Numbered from the stretch's first letter, positions 27,811 through 37,932 are shown. The stretch is 64,000 bases of DNA from Commensalibacter melissae (GCF_009734185.1 NZ_CP046393.1:1881501-1945500); one strand, 5' to 3'. Notes: a model not told the origin generated them from the letters alone. Program-made: numbers and translations.

Positions 27811-29145
27811 TTACTTACCGATACAAAATTGACCAAATATGGTATCCAACAGATCCTCCACACCTACAGCACCAGTTAGTCTACCCAAACTCTGCATAGC
27901 TAACCGCAATTCTTCACCACGCAATTCAGCCCATTCCATTTCTTGAGCTTTTTGCAAATGTTGAACACATTCTGTTATACCCAATCGATGTCTTACTCGT
28001 GTTAAAGGGGGTGGCCCCTGACGGGATATTAATTCTTTGGTTTTCTGAATCAATAAACTTTTGAATTTATCCATCCCCTCACCCGATTTGACGCTGATTA
28101 ACACGGTTTTATCTGACTGACTTAATAATGTTTCACGTGAAACATTTAAATCAATTTTTGTTCGAACCAACAGATCACAAGATAATTCAGGGCAATCATT
28201 TTTATCCGCAGCATCCATCAAACACATTACATAATCTGCATTTTGAGCGATCTTGTAGGCTCGCTTTATCCCCTCTTTTTCAATTTCATCTTCTGTTTCA
28301 CGTAACCCTGCGGTATCCACCAAGGTTACAGGAACATCACCCAATACTACCCTGACCTCAATAACATCGCGTGTTGTTCCAGCCTGTTCGGTCACAATCG
28401 CCGCATCACGGTCAGCCAAATAATTCAATAAACTAGATTTTCCAGCATTTGGTGGCCCCACAATTGCAAAGGTCAGTCCTTTTCTCAAACGTTCCCCTCG
28501 TCCTTGATCATTCAGATGGTCAATCATTTCAGAATGCAAATCAACGATTATCCTCTTCACATTCTCCTCAATCTCTTGCGGCAAATCCTCATCCGGGAAA
28601 TCAATTAATGCCTCTTGAAATGCCAGCACTTCGCGCAATTGTTTTGCCCAGCCATGATACAGGTCACTTAATCCACCTTCCGTTTGTTCCAAAGCCTGTT
28701 TTCTTTGCGCCTGCGTTTCCGCCTCAACAAGATCGGCAATACCTTCCGCCTGTAATAAATCAATTCGGCCATTCAAAAACGCTCGCTTGGTGAATTCACC
28801 TGCCTGGGCAGGAATGGCACCATAAGAAACCAATACCTCCGCAACAGCATCAACCACAGCAGGACCTGCATGCAAGTGCAGTTCTGCACTATCTTCACCC
28901 GTATAACTATTAGGCCCCGGGAACCACAGCAGCAAAGCCTCGTCCAGTAATTCTTTCTGACCCTCCTGAATTTTCCATAATTTACGAACCGACGCCAAAC
29001 GTGGTTGCGGCACTTGATGACACATTCTGTGTAAAATAGAATAAGTTAAAGGCCCACTCAAACGCATGATCGCAACAGCACCCCTGCCCATTGCAGTTGC
29101 CAAGGCAAAAATTGTCGTATTTGAATTTAATGAAATATTTTCCAT
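27811..29145 (-). CDS. mnmE: tRNA modification GTPase MnmE
   Basis: MnmE (TrmE) is the GTPase partner of MnmG. The 444 residues comprise an N-terminal tetrahydrofolate-binding domain, a helical domain, and an inserted G domain. The G domain has the P-loop GPPNAGKSSLLN near residue 229 and DTAGLRE near 275. The chain ends in Cys-Ile-Gly-Lys, the invariant C-terminal motif. The second parS copy is embedded in the G domain. It appears to be the first gene of mnmE-mnmG-rsmG-parA-parB. Confidence 0.96.
   Translation of the reverse strand: MENISLNSNTTIFALATAMGRGAVAIMRLSGPLTYSILHRMCHQVPQPRLASVRKLWKIQEGQKELLDEALLLWFPGPNSYTGEDSAELHLHAGPAVVDAVAEVLVSYGAIPAQAGEFTKRAFLNGRIDLLQAEGIADLVEAETQAQRKQALEQTEGGLSDLYHGWAKQLREVLAFQEALIDFPDEDLPQEIEENVKRIIVDLHSEMIDHLNDQGRGERLRKGLTFAIVGPPNAGKSSLLNYLADRDAAIVTEQAGTTRDVIEVRVVLGDVPVTLVDTAGLRETEDEIEKEGIKRAYKIAQNADYVMCLMDAADKNDCPELSCDLLVRTKIDLNVSRETLLSQSDKTVLISVKSGEGMDKFKSLLIQKTKELISRQGPPPLTRVRHRLGITECVQHLQKAQEMEWAELRGEELRLAMQSLGRLTGAVGVEDLLDTIFGQFCIGK
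28129..28144. promoter_or_regulatory. parS centromere site (in mnmE)
   Basis: The palindrome TGTTTCACGTGAAACA is repeated exactly here, 2.27 kb from the copy in rsmG. Both are read in the same phase, giving the pentapeptide VSRET in each protein. Confidence 0.95.
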
Positions 29146-29344
29146 ACAATATTAACTTATCTACTTAAGATATATATTTTTTATATGGTCGTAACATAAA
29201 AAAATCTTTTAATACATACGAAAAGATAAATTCATTCATATAAAATCAATTTTCTTCAAATCAATAAACTAAATATTACTACACACATCATTGTACGCTA
29301 CCTATAATAATTATAATTATGCAACTACATTGAAGGGATATAAT

Positions 29345-29662
29345 ATGCGTGACCTAACAGATAATGAAATTAACAATGTATCAGGTGCCGCTTCATTTAC
29401 CGCAATTGGTTCGTTAATTGGTTCTCGAATTGGTAATAGACTAAATCAGCTAAGTAAAAATATCTCTGGAAAAGAACCAGAGAAATCATATATAACAGGT
29501 GCAATAAATATAGGTTATGGAATCGGTGAATTTCTGGATAATCTTAATAATCGATCTGTTTGGGGGGATGCATGGAATAACACTCAAACAGGTATCACTC
29601 AACTTATTAATGCAGCCGTGACGAATAGTCTTAATGATCTGAAGATTTTACTTCCCGCTTAA
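29345..29662 (+). CDS. Bacteriocin-like peptide precursor with double-glycine-type leader
   Basis: A 105-residue peptide starts at ATG 29345, six bases after AAGGGA. Its first 15 residues, MRDLTDNEINNVSGA, follow the pattern of leaders cut after Gly-Gly or Gly-Ala by peptidase-containing ABC exporters (M-R-x-L-T-x-x-E-[IL]-x-x-V-S-G-[GA]). The remaining 90 residues are small-residue and glycine rich near the front (AIGSLIGSRIGNRL), with a second amphipathic stretch toward the end. No exporter or immunity gene is seen nearby. Role as a secreted antimicrobial or signal is inferred from the leader only. Confidence 0.65.
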   Translation: MRDLTDNEINNVSGAASFTAIGSLIGSRIGNRLNQLSKNISGKEPEKSYITGAINIGYGIGEFLDNLNNRSVWGDAWNNTQTGITQLINAAVTNSLNDLKILLPA

Positions 29663-29768
29663 ATTTTAGAGACAATCCCCAATAGAATAAATTGATAAAT
29701 AAAATAAATTATCTTAATTTTGTAAATTGCTACATTTACAGAAATAAATTTCAGATTTTTATAACACC

Positions 29769-30221
29769 ATGGGTTTTATATCTTTTCATTCTCCAGTCGG
29801 TGATCTTAGTATCGCTGAAAATGATAATCTTATCGTCTCAATTGATTGGGGCTGGGGTAGTCTTGAAGAAAAAACACCCTTATTGGAGGAGGCAAAAAAC
29901 CAGATTGCCGCGTATTTCAATGGTAAACTAAAAAAATTTGATTTACCCATTCTATCGCCTGGAACAGCCTATCAACAACAAGTCTGGGAATTTTTGCAAA
30001 CTATTCCCTTTGGTACGACAAAATCCTATTCCGAACTCGCCAAAATAATAGGAGGAAGTGCCCGTTCCATTGGAAATGCAAACGCCGCAAATCCAATTCC
30101 CATTATCATTCCATGTCATCGTGTCATTGGTAAACGAACTTTAGGTGGATATTCTGGAGGGGAAGGGATTAAAACCAAAGAATATTTATTGAATATTGAA
30201 AAATTATTTAACACACCTTAA
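29769..30221 (+). CDS. ogt: Methylated-DNA--protein-cysteine methyltransferase
   Basis: This suicide DNA-repair protein removes alkyl groups from O6-alkylguanine. The 150-residue chain has the N-terminal ribonuclease-like fold remnant and the C-terminal DNA-binding/active-site domain. In the latter are QQVWEFLQTIPFGTTKSYSELA, the arginine finger region SARSIGNANAANP, and the reactive cysteine C116 in PCHRVIG. No clear ribosome site precedes ATG 29769. It converges on rho with a long hairpin between the two. Confidence 0.93.
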   Translation: MGFISFHSPVGDLSIAENDNLIVSIDWGWGSLEEKTPLLEEAKNQIAAYFNGKLKKFDLPILSPGTAYQQQVWEFLQTIPFGTTKSYSELAKIIGGSARSIGNANAANPIPIIIPCHRVIGKRTLGGYSGGEGIKTKEYLLNIEKLFNTP

Positions 30222-30240
30222 TCAATATCTCTATAATTCA

Positions 30241-30277
30241 GGAAATATAATAAATACATAGGATTTATTATATTTCC
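30241..30277. terminator. Bidirectional hairpin between ogt and rho
   Basis: A perfect 15-bp stem (30241-30255 with 30263-30277) encloses a seven-base loop between two convergent genes. It is AT-rich except for its GG/CC base and lacks a long T tract on either side, so it may act as a transcript end stabiliser as much as an intrinsic terminator. Confidence 0.6.
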
Positions 30278-30299
30278 TAATGTTCAATACTTTTTACGA

Positions 30300-31571
30300 T
30301 CAAGTATTCATAGCATCAAAAAAATCTTGATTGTTTTTGCTGTATTTCAACTTATCAAGCAAGAAATCCATTGCATCCATCGTTCCCATTGGCGCCAAGA
30401 TACGACGAAGCACCCAAATTTTTGACAAGCTCGAACGATCCACCAATAGCTCCTCCTTACGGGTACCGCTTTTAGTAATATCAATCGCAGGAAAGGTTCG
30501 TTTATCAGCAAGCTTACGATCAAGAACAAGTTCAGCGTTACCGGTTCCCTTAAATTCCTCAAAAATAACCTCATCCATACGACTACCCGTATCGATCAGT
30601 GCCGTTGCGATAATGGTTAAGGAACCACCCTCTTCAACATTACGCGCTGCACCAAAGAAACGTTTTGGACGTTGCAACGCATTGGCATCCACACCGCCAG
30701 TCAGAACTTTACCTGATGAAGGAACAACAGTATTGTAAGCCCGAGCCAATCGCGTAATGGAATCAAGCAAAATCACAACATCGCGTTTATGTTCAACCAG
30801 TCTTTTTGCTTTCTCCAAAACCATTTCCGTAACCTGAACATGACGATGCGCAGGTTCGTCAAAGGTTGAGGAAACAACCTCACCTTTGACTGAACGAATC
30901 ATATCCGTAACCTCTTCCGGACGTTCATCAATCAGAAGAACAATTAAGACAACCTCGGGATGATTGGTTGAAATTGCTGTTGCTATATTCTGCAACATCA
31001 CGGTTTTACCCGTTCTCGGCGGGGCAACGATAAGCGCACGCTGCCCCTTACCAATGGGTGTTACCAAATCAATAACTCTGGGTGTAAAATCCTTATTTGG
31101 ATTCTTGCTTTCCATTAATGATGGAATTTCCATCTGTAACCGTTCATTTGGAAATAGGGGGGTCAAATCATCAAAATTGATACGATGACGAACCACTTCC
31201 GGATCCTGATAATTGATTGTATCAACTTTCAGCAAGGAAAAATAACGCTCCCCATCTTTTGGAGCGCGTATTTCACCAGAAACAGTATCCCCTGTCCGCA
31301 AACTAAAACGGCGTAACTGTGCGGGAGAAACATAAATATCATCCGGTCCTGGCAGATAATTGGATTCAGAGGAACGTAAATATCCAAAACCATCTGGTAG
31401 AATTTCCAGAGTTCCCTCTCCATAAATAGCTTGATTGTTCTCAGCAAGCTTTTTAAGGATGGCAAACATCATATCTTGTTTACGGAGTGAGGACGCGTTT
31501 TCAATCTGCAAACTTTCTGCATAATTGAGCAGTTCTGCTGGAGATTGCGCCTTGAGTTCGGCAAGTTGCAT
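30300..31571 (-). CDS. rho: Transcription termination factor Rho
   Basis: Rho is the hexameric RNA helicase that ends transcription at unstructured C-rich RNA. The 423 residues align from the first codon with E. coli Rho: N-terminal helical domain, the RNA-binding cold-shock fold (GFGYLRS-like [23 protein letters not shown]), the P-loop [12 protein letters not shown] near residue 182, [12 protein letters not shown] and the R-loop region. No Shine-Dalgarno sequence is apparent at the start. It lies next to mnmE and the par genes, as in other alphaproteobacteria. Confidence 0.97.
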   Translation of the reverse strand: MQLAELKAQSPAELLNYAESLQIENASSLRKQDMMFAILKKLAENNQAIYGEGTLEILPDGFGYLRSSESNYLPGPDDIYVSPAQLRRFSLRTGDTVSGEIRAPKDGERYFSLLKVDTINYQDPEVVRHRINFDDLTPLFPNERLQMEIPSLMESKNPNKDFTPRVIDLVTPIGKGQRALIVAPPRTGKTVMLQNIATAISTNHPEVVLIVLLIDERPEEVTDMIRSVKGEVVSSTFDEPAHRHVQVTEMVLEKAKRLVEHKRDVVILLDSITRLARAYNTVVPSSGKVLTGGVDANALQRPKRFFGAARNVEEGGSLTIIATALIDTGSRMDEVIFEEFKGTGNAELVLDRKLADKRTFPAIDITKSGTRKEELLVDRSSLSKIWVLRRILAPMGTMDAMDFLLDKLKYSKNNQDFFDAMNT

Positions 31572-31957
31572 AGATGGAGGCTCTATATAATAGAAAATTA
31601 AATCATATAAATAAGGAAAGGAAATATGGCGATCAAATACTTAAACATTTTACCAAATTGTATATTGATCCTTTATTCATACATTTCAAAACAAAAACGT
31701 AAAAATAAAATACACATTTCATACGAAGGAAATTTTGATATATATATATCAAATATAAGATTGGATTTATAGATAAAAAGATCAAAAACGTCAAGAACTT
31801 TAATTTTTAAATAAAATTGAAAAATAACTATTTTTTTTTCAAAAAGCCATTTAAGTTACAATTCCATTTATTTGCTGTAAAATCCAGAATCATTTAAACT
31901 CAACCAAACGATAATTTTGTTGATTTTTTATTTCAATCAAGTTTTTAGGAGAGAAAC
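31572..31957. promoter_or_regulatory. rho / trpB divergent intergenic region
   Basis: This 386-bp AT-rich spacer should hold the rho and trpB promoters. It contains a perfect 20-base palindrome at 31734-31753 (TTTGATATAT and its mirror), a 9-T tract near 31830, and a TTGATT/AATCAA inverted repeat at 31920-31940 just ahead of the trpB ribosome site. No leader peptide rich in tryptophan and no attenuator-like pair of hairpins was found. Confidence 0.4.
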
Positions 31958-33184
31958 GTGGGGTCCCAAACAGGTTCATCCTTTAATAGTTTAAGACAGG
32001 GTCCTGATGAACATGGACATTTTGGAAAATATGGGGGAATGTTTATTGCCGAAACACTTGTCCCTTTAATCCTTGATTTGCAAAAAGCTTATCAATCCAT
32101 TCAGAAAGATCCTGAATTCCAAAATGAATTGACCTACTATTTAAAAAACTATGTTGGAAGACCCAGCCCATTATGGTTTGCAAAACAATTAACAAATCTT
32201 GCCAATGGTGCAAAAATCTACCTGAAACGTGAGGATCTCAACCATACGGGGGCCCATAAAATTAATAATGTCATGGGTCAAATCTTGCTGGCCAGACGCA
32301 TGGGCAAAACACGCATAATCGCTGAAACCGGAGCTGGCCAACATGGTGTTGCAACAGCCACAGTCTGTGCACTATTTAATATGGAATGTGTAATCTATAT
32401 GGGCAAGGTTGACATTGAACGTCAGAAACCAAATGTTTTCCGCATGGAACTGTTGGGCGCAAAAATCATTCCTGTCACCGCTGGCAATGCCACATTAAAA
32501 GACGCCATCAATGAGGGGTTAAGAGACTGGGTAACAAATGTTCATAACAGCTATTATCTTATGGGTACAGCTGCCGGACCTCATCCTTATCCCATGATGG
32601 TCAGAGATTTTCAATGCATTATTGGCAATGAAGCCAAAAAACAGGTTTTGGAAGCGGAAGGGAAGTTACCCAATAAAATTATTGCTGCAATAGGCGGCGG
32701 ATCAAATGCAATTGGTATTTTTCACCCTTTTCTGGATGATCCTACCGTATCCCTAATTGGTGTTGAAGCGGGAGGAAAGGGGCTGGATAGTGGAAAAACC
32801 GCAGCCTCTATTGAACGGGGATCATCAGGGGTATTGCATGGTAACCGTACGTATCTGTTACAAGATGATGATGGTCAAATTACTGAACCTTACAGTATCA
32901 GTGCCGGACTGGATTATCCCGGAGTGGGTCCTGAACATTCCTGGTTACATGATCTGAAACGAGTGGAATATGTTGCCATCAATGATGATGAAGCAGTTGA
33001 CGCATTTCAGAAATGCACAACCAAAGAGGGAATCATCCCGGCCCTAGAAAGCTCTCACGCTCTTGCTCATGCATTGAAAATTGCTCCTGCCATGAAGTCA
33101 GAAGATATCATCATTGTCAATCTATCGGGTCGAGGCGATAAGGATATTGATAATATCGCAAATTATTTAGGAGTAAAATTATGA
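31958..33184 (+). CDS. trpB: Tryptophan synthase beta chain TrpB
   Basis: TrpB condenses indole with serine using PLP. The 408 residues show [16 protein letters not shown], where the lysine forms the PLP Schiff base (near residue 100), the [10 protein letters not shown] catalytic loop, GGGSNAIG phosphate cup near 247, and a conserved C-terminal NLSGRGDKD. The start is GTG at 31958 with AGGAGA six bases ahead. The stop overlaps the trpA start by four bases, consistent with equal synthesis of the alpha2-beta2 complex. Confidence 0.96.
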   Translation: MGSQTGSSFNSLRQGPDEHGHFGKYGGMFIAETLVPLILDLQKAYQSIQKDPEFQNELTYYLKNYVGRPSPLWFAKQLTNLANGAKIYLKREDLNHTGAHKINNVMGQILLARRMGKTRIIAETGAGQHGVATATVCALFNMECVIYMGKVDIERQKPNVFRMELLGAKIIPVTAGNATLKDAINEGLRDWVTNVHNSYYLMGTAAGPHPYPMMVRDFQCIIGNEAKKQVLEAEGKLPNKIIAAIGGGSNAIGIFHPFLDDPTVSLIGVEAGGKGLDSGKTAASIERGSSGVLHGNRTYLLQDDDGQITEPYSISAGLDYPGVGPEHSWLHDLKRVEYVAINDDEAVDAFQKCTTKEGIIPALESSHALAHALKIAPAMKSEDIIIVNLSGRGDKDIDNIANYLGVKL

Positions 33185-33993
33185 GCCGTATTGCCACCTG
33201 TTTCAAAACTGTTAGACAAAAAAAACGTGGAGCTTTTATTCCTTATATAGAATCTGGTGACCCTGATTACCAAACCGCCTTAAATATTCTAAAGGCCATG
33301 CCATATGCAGGCGCGGATCTGATTGAAATTGGTATCCCCTTTAGTGATCCCATGGCAGATGGTCCAACAGTTCAGGCAGCTGCCAACCGTTCGTTAAAAG
33401 CCGGAACCAATATGCAAAAAACATTGCAAATGGTTCGGGATTTTCGTCAGGACAACCAAACAACCCCTATCATTTTAATGGGATATGTTAATCCAATCGA
33501 ACATTATGGATACGAACGTTTTTGTCAGGATGCCGAACAGGCTGGTGTTGACGGTCTAATCATTGTTGATATGCCTCATGAGGAATTAGGCTGTATTCTA
33601 CCATATGCGGGAAAACATCATCTTGATGTTATTCGACTGGTAACCCCGGTCACTCCCAAAAACCGTTTGGAAAAAATTCTTAAAGATGCCAGTGGTTTTA
33701 TCTATTATGTCAGTATTACGGGAGTGACAGGCACCAAAACCGCGTCCCAGAAAGATCTGGAAAAAACCATTCCCATCATTCGTTCCGTTTCCGACCTCCC
33801 TATCGCAATCGGGTTTGGAATTTCAACAGCTGAACATGTTCAAAACGCTATAAAACATGCAGATGCTGCCGTTGTTGCCTCAGCTTTATTAAAAACACTG
33901 GAATCAACCTTAAATCAGGACTATCATTCTACTGATACAACCATTGAAAAAGTTATCCAGCATGTTGCGCTCCTGTCAGCGAATACCCTGTAA
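33181..33993 (+). CDS. trpA: Tryptophan synthase alpha chain TrpA
   Basis: TrpA cleaves indole-3-glycerol phosphate and channels indole to TrpB. The 270-residue TIM barrel has the catalytic glutamate and aspartate in [15 protein letters not shown] near residues 48-62, the mobile loop around VTGTK, and the phosphate-binding GFGIS segment. It overlaps trpB by ATGA and is followed by accD after 41 bp, the order usual for this class. Confidence 0.96.
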   Translation: MSRIATCFKTVRQKKRGAFIPYIESGDPDYQTALNILKAMPYAGADLIEIGIPFSDPMADGPTVQAAANRSLKAGTNMQKTLQMVRDFRQDNQTTPIILMGYVNPIEHYGYERFCQDAEQAGVDGLIIVDMPHEELGCILPYAGKHHLDVIRLVTPVTPKNRLEKILKDASGFIYYVSITGVTGTKTASQKDLEKTIPIIRSVSDLPIAIGFGISTAEHVQNAIKHADAAVVASALLKTLESTLNQDYHSTDTTIEKVIQHVALLSANTL

Positions 33994-34034
33994 AACAGGT
34001 TTATAAATTAATCATCATCAATGAAAGATCAGTT

Positions 34035-34895
34035 ATGAGTTGGCTTACGGAATATGTACGTCCCAGAATTCAAGGATTTTTAAAAAAAGATATACCTGAT
34101 AATCTGTGGACCAATTGCGATGCCTGTGATCAAATGCTGTTAATCAAGGATTTACAAAAAAACATGAATATCTGTCCGCATTGTGGACATCATATGCGTG
34201 CATCTGTGAAACAGCGTTTGGAATGGACTTTTGACCAGGATTCCTATACTTGCATAGAGCTCCCCAAAATGCCTGTAGACCCCTTAAATTTCAGGGATAA
34301 AAAACGTTATACCGATCGACTAAAGGAAAACCGCGCAAAATCACAACTTGAAGAATCAATTGCCGTCGCACATGGTACCATTCTGGAACAAAAAGCAGTG
34401 GTGGCCGTTATGGCCTTTGAATTTATGGCAGGCACAATGGGGGCCGCCTTTGGTGAGGGTTTCCTTGCGGCAACCCGTCTTGCCCTTTTACAACAATCCC
34501 CTTTAATCATATTTACCGCATCAGGGGGGGCCAGAATGCAAGAGGGAATGATTAGCCTTATGCAGATGCCCCGTACCGTCATCGCTGTTGAAATGCTGAA
34601 AGAGGCCAAAATTCCCTATATCGTCGTCTTTACCAATCCAACAACAGGCGGGGTGACTGCTTCCTTTGCAATGTTGGGGGATATCCACATCGCAGAACCC
34701 AATGCATTAATCGGATTTGCAGGTCCACGTGTTATTGAAAATACTGTTCATGAAAAATTGCCAGAAGGATTTCAACGGTCAGAATATCTTCTTGATCACG
34801 GCATGATTGACATGGTTATTAAAAGAACAGATATGCGAGAAACGCTTGCCAATCTCATCAGCCTGTTATGTAACACAAATACACAAACATCCTAG
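34035..34895 (+). CDS. accD: Acetyl-CoA carboxylase carboxyltransferase subunit beta AccD
   Basis: AccD pairs with AccA to transfer carboxyl from biotin to acetyl-CoA, the first step of fatty-acid synthesis. The 286 residues contain the N-terminal zinc ribbon CDACDQ...CPHCGHH at about 30-55 and the crotonase-fold core with FEFMAGTMGAAFGEG, SGGARMQEGM and TTGGVTASFAMLGD. It lies between trpA and folC with five bases to folC, so the downstream pair is probably translated from one message. Confidence 0.96.
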   Translation: MSWLTEYVRPRIQGFLKKDIPDNLWTNCDACDQMLLIKDLQKNMNICPHCGHHMRASVKQRLEWTFDQDSYTCIELPKMPVDPLNFRDKKRYTDRLKENRAKSQLEESIAVAHGTILEQKAVVAVMAFEFMAGTMGAAFGEGFLAATRLALLQQSPLIIFTASGGARMQEGMISLMQMPRTVIAVEMLKEAKIPYIVVFTNPTTGGVTASFAMLGDIHIAEPNALIGFAGPRVIENTVHEKLPEGFQRSEYLLDHGMIDMVIKRTDMRETLANLISLLCNTNTQTS

Positions 34896-34900
34896 CTTTT

Positions 34901-36205
34901 ATGAATTCTCCTGTTTTAACCGAATTTACTGGACGCTCAGGCCAAATACTCGAGCGACTTAACAAACTATATCCCTCTTTGATTGATCTATCCCTCAATC
35001 GATTGAAACGGTTGCTAAACGATCTGGGAAATCCAGAGCGGCATCTTCCCCCAACAATTCATGTGGCCGGTACGAATGGAAAAGGCAGCACCTGTTCCTT
35101 TTTGCGTGCCATAGGCGAAAAAGCGGGATGGAATGTTCATGTTTCAACTTCACCCCATCTGATCAATGTCACAGAACGTTTTCGAATTTCAGGCCATCTG
35201 GTTGATGAAGCAGAATTATCAGATACCTTGTCCTACATTGAAAAAGTTAATAATCAACAACCCATCACAGTTTTTGAAGTTCTAACAGCCACCACTTTTT
35301 GTCTATTCGCGAAATATCCAGCTGATCTGGCAATTATTGAAGTAGGATTGGGTGGACGCTTTGATGCAACAAATGTCATATATCCCATTGCCAGCACCAT
35401 CACCTCCATCTCAATGGATCATGAAGCTTTTCTTGGCAACAGTCTTGTAAAAATTGCTAGGGAAAAGTCTGGAATCATCAAAAAATCCATACCTGTTATA
35501 ACTTATAATCAATCCCCAGAAGTATTGAACATTTTACAGGAAGAAGCTCAAGCCAAGAATGCCCCACTTTTTATCCAGGGAAAAAACTGGACTATTGAAA
35601 GACAAGGGGATTATCTTGTCTATAATGATTCCAAGGGAACGCTTCAATTACCTCTACCCAGTCTAATGGGATTTCATCAGGTTAATAATGCAAGTTTGGC
35701 GATTGCCACTTTACGTGCAACCCAACTTGCCGTGCCAGAATATGCATGGCAAGGTATTGCAGAGGCACAATGGCCGGCACGTTTGCAACGCTTACAAGGA
35801 ACATTGACCAAATATATCACTTCAGAAACAGAGTTGTGGCTGGATGGAGGACATAATGCCGATGCTGGGCAAATCCTTGCCCGATTTATAAAGTCTAAAT
35901 GGCAGGATAGACCCCTTCATCTCATTGTTGGCATGAAAAACAATAAAGATTCCAATGCATTTCTTGCCCCTCTTATCCCGTTATGCACCTCTATACAGGC
36001 TGTGGTTGAACCTGATCAACATATGGCCATGTCCATTGATAATATTATCCAGGCTTCTAAAAATCATGCCATTAGCGGTGGAACAATTAAGAATGCTTTA
36101 ATTCATCTTCAACAAACAGAAAAAAAAACTTACAGAGTCCTTATTTGTGGAAGTCTTTACTTAGCAGGAAGTGTTTTACGTCAAGATGGATGGAAACCTG
36201 TTTAA
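34901..36205 (+). CDS. folC: Bifunctional folylpolyglutamate synthase / dihydrofolate synthase FolC
   Basis: FolC adds glutamate to dihydropteroate and folates. The 434-residue Mur-ligase-like protein has the ATP loop HVAGTNGKGSTCSFLRA near residue 52, TSPHLINVTERFRI near 84, and LAIIEVGLGGRFDATN near 145 with the metal-binding glutamate. MDHEAFLGN and the C-terminal GGHNADAG block follow. The dual activity is assumed from family practice in bacteria with a single folC. Confidence 0.93.
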   Translation: MNSPVLTEFTGRSGQILERLNKLYPSLIDLSLNRLKRLLNDLGNPERHLPPTIHVAGTNGKGSTCSFLRAIGEKAGWNVHVSTSPHLINVTERFRISGHLVDEAELSDTLSYIEKVNNQQPITVFEVLTATTFCLFAKYPADLAIIEVGLGGRFDATNVIYPIASTITSISMDHEAFLGNSLVKIAREKSGIIKKSIPVITYNQSPEVLNILQEEAQAKNAPLFIQGKNWTIERQGDYLVYNDSKGTLQLPLPSLMGFHQVNNASLAIATLRATQLAVPEYAWQGIAEAQWPARLQRLQGTLTKYITSETELWLDGGHNADAGQILARFIKSKWQDRPLHLIVGMKNNKDSNAFLAPLIPLCTSIQAVVEPDQHMAMSIDNIIQASKNHAISGGTIKNALIHLQQTEKKTYRVLICGSLYLAGSVLRQDGWKPV

Positions 36206-36290
36206 GGCTTATTTATATAACTATTTATAATTAATCTTTTATTTTCTTTTAAAGATATGTTTTTTACTTTTAGTACAACTATACTTTACC

Positions 36291-36317
36291 AGAAATAGCC
36301 CAAATAAGGCCATTTCT
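36291..36317. other. Hairpin upstream of glpD
   Basis: Arms AGAAATAGCC and GGCCATTTCT pair over ten positions with one mismatch around a seven-base loop. The structure lies 85 bp after folC and 80 bp before glpD. It lacks a following T tract, so it may be a weak terminator for the trp-acc-fol unit or an operator for the glycerol genes. Confidence 0.35.
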
Positions 36318-36397
36318 TGCTTGATATTTCATATCTCCTGAAACCATATTAAAAAAATAAAATTAAATAAATAAAATATTCCTTCAGGAGATTACTA

Positions 36398-37906
36398 ATG
36401 AACACCCAGCCTACAACCTATGATCTTTTAATTGTTGGTGGTGGCGTCAATGGAACAGGTATTGCTCGCGATGCAGCAGGACGAGGATTAAAAGTTTTAC
36501 TCGTTGAGAAAGATGATCTGGCAAGCCATACTTCTTCTGCAAGCACAAAACTAATTCATGGCGGATTGCGTTATCTTGAATATTATGAATTTCGCCTGGT
36601 TCGGGAGGCCTTACAGGAACGTGAACGTCTTCTTAATTTGGCCTCTCATATTATACGTCCTCTTGAATTTGTTCTTCCTCATCGAAATTCCATTCGACCA
36701 GCCTGGATGATTCGAATCGGATTATTTTTATATGATCATTTGGCAAGCCACCCAAAATTGCCTAACTCCAAATTAATCTCATTACAAACCTCTCCATATG
36801 GACAACCTTTACGAAATGACATCAAAAAAGGCTTCACCTATGCAGATTGCGCCGTTGATGATAGCCGTCTTGTTGTATTAAATGCAAAAGGGGCCTCTAT
36901 GCTGGGTGCCGACATTCGTACTCAAACAAAATTTGTGGATGCCAAACGCTCAACAAATGAATGGAGTGCAACAATCCAAGATAATAAAACCCAGAAAAAA
37001 ACAACCATAACAGCAAAAGTAATTGTGAACGCAGCCGGACCATGGGTTGCAGAACTTTTACAAGACAAACTGCATGTTCAAAGTAAAATGAATGTTCGGC
37101 TTGTCAAGGGCAGTCATATTGTTGTCAAAAAACTTTATGAAGGTCCTCAAGCCTATATTCTACAAAATGATGACAAACGGATTGTATTTGCCATTCCCTA
37201 CCACGAAGAATTCACATTGATTGGCACAACAGATATTTCCTGGGATCAATCTCCAGATATTTTACCTGGGATTAATGAAAATGAAACCGAATATCTATGT
37301 AAATCGGTGAACGATTATTTCAATAAGAACATTGCTCCAAAAGATGTAATCTGGAATTATTCTGGCGTTCGTCCATTATATGACGATGCTTCCAGCAATG
37401 CTTCAGCAGTAACCAGAGATTATCACCTCGATTTGAATGAGGAAAACAGTCAGGCACCTTTACTCTCAATCTTTGGCGGGAAAATTACAACCTATCGCCG
37501 TCTTGCAGAACATAGCATGGAAAAACTAGCCAAGTTTTTCAAATATACCCGCCAAAATTGGACGGACAAAGAACCTTTGCCAGGTGGAAATATTACCGAT
37601 GGCAATTTTGATTTATTTTATAAAGATTTTCGCAATACTGTTTCCTTCCTTGATGAAATCACTGCCAAACGCATTGCACACAGTTATGGAACAGATGCCA
37701 TAAACATTATTCACAATGCCAAAAGCAAGACGGATATGGGTATTGATTTTGGCCATGGTTTGACACAACATGAAGTTGATTACCTTGTCGAAAAGGAATG
37801 GGCCATGACTGTAGAAGACATTTTATGGAGAAGAACAAAACTGGGATTATATTTCACCCAAGAAGAGCAAGGAAAACTGGCTCAATATTTACAAAAGTCT
37901 CAATAA
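36398..37906 (+). CDS. glpD: Aerobic glycerol-3-phosphate dehydrogenase GlpD
   Basis: GlpD is a membrane-associated FAD enzyme that oxidises glycerol 3-phosphate to dihydroxyacetone phosphate and feeds electrons to quinone. The 502 residues start with the dinucleotide motif LLIVGGGVNGTGIARDA. They show STKLIHGGLRYLEYYEF, VNAAGPWV, GTTDISWD and the C-terminal IFGGKITTYRRLAE blocks. AGGAG lies ahead of ATG 36398. It is the first gene of glpD-glpF-glpK, a complete glycerol uptake and oxidation set. Confidence 0.96.
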   Translation: MNTQPTTYDLLIVGGGVNGTGIARDAAGRGLKVLLVEKDDLASHTSSASTKLIHGGLRYLEYYEFRLVREALQERERLLNLASHIIRPLEFVLPHRNSIRPAWMIRIGLFLYDHLASHPKLPNSKLISLQTSPYGQPLRNDIKKGFTYADCAVDDSRLVVLNAKGASMLGADIRTQTKFVDAKRSTNEWSATIQDNKTQKKTTITAKVIVNAAGPWVAELLQDKLHVQSKMNVRLVKGSHIVVKKLYEGPQAYILQNDDKRIVFAIPYHEEFTLIGTTDISWDQSPDILPGINENETEYLCKSVNDYFNKNIAPKDVIWNYSGVRPLYDDASSNASAVTRDYHLDLNEENSQAPLLSIFGGKITTYRRLAEHSMEKLAKFFKYTRQNWTDKEPLPGGNITDGNFDLFYKDFRNTVSFLDEITAKRIAHSYGTDAINIIHNAKSKTDMGIDFGHGLTQHEVDYLVEKEWAMTVEDILWRRTKLGLYFTQEEQGKLAQYLQKSQ

Positions 37907-37932
37907 CCTCCCCCCCAGAAAGTCAATAACAT

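Noticed and set aside
26599-28793. Several antisense frames inside mnmG and mnmE
   Set aside because: All lie wholly within conserved genes, lack ribosome sites and look like codon-bias shadows.
30331-30738. Long antisense frame of 135 codons within rho
   Set aside because: It is a shadow of the strongly conserved rho gene on the other strand; the translation has no recognisable pattern.
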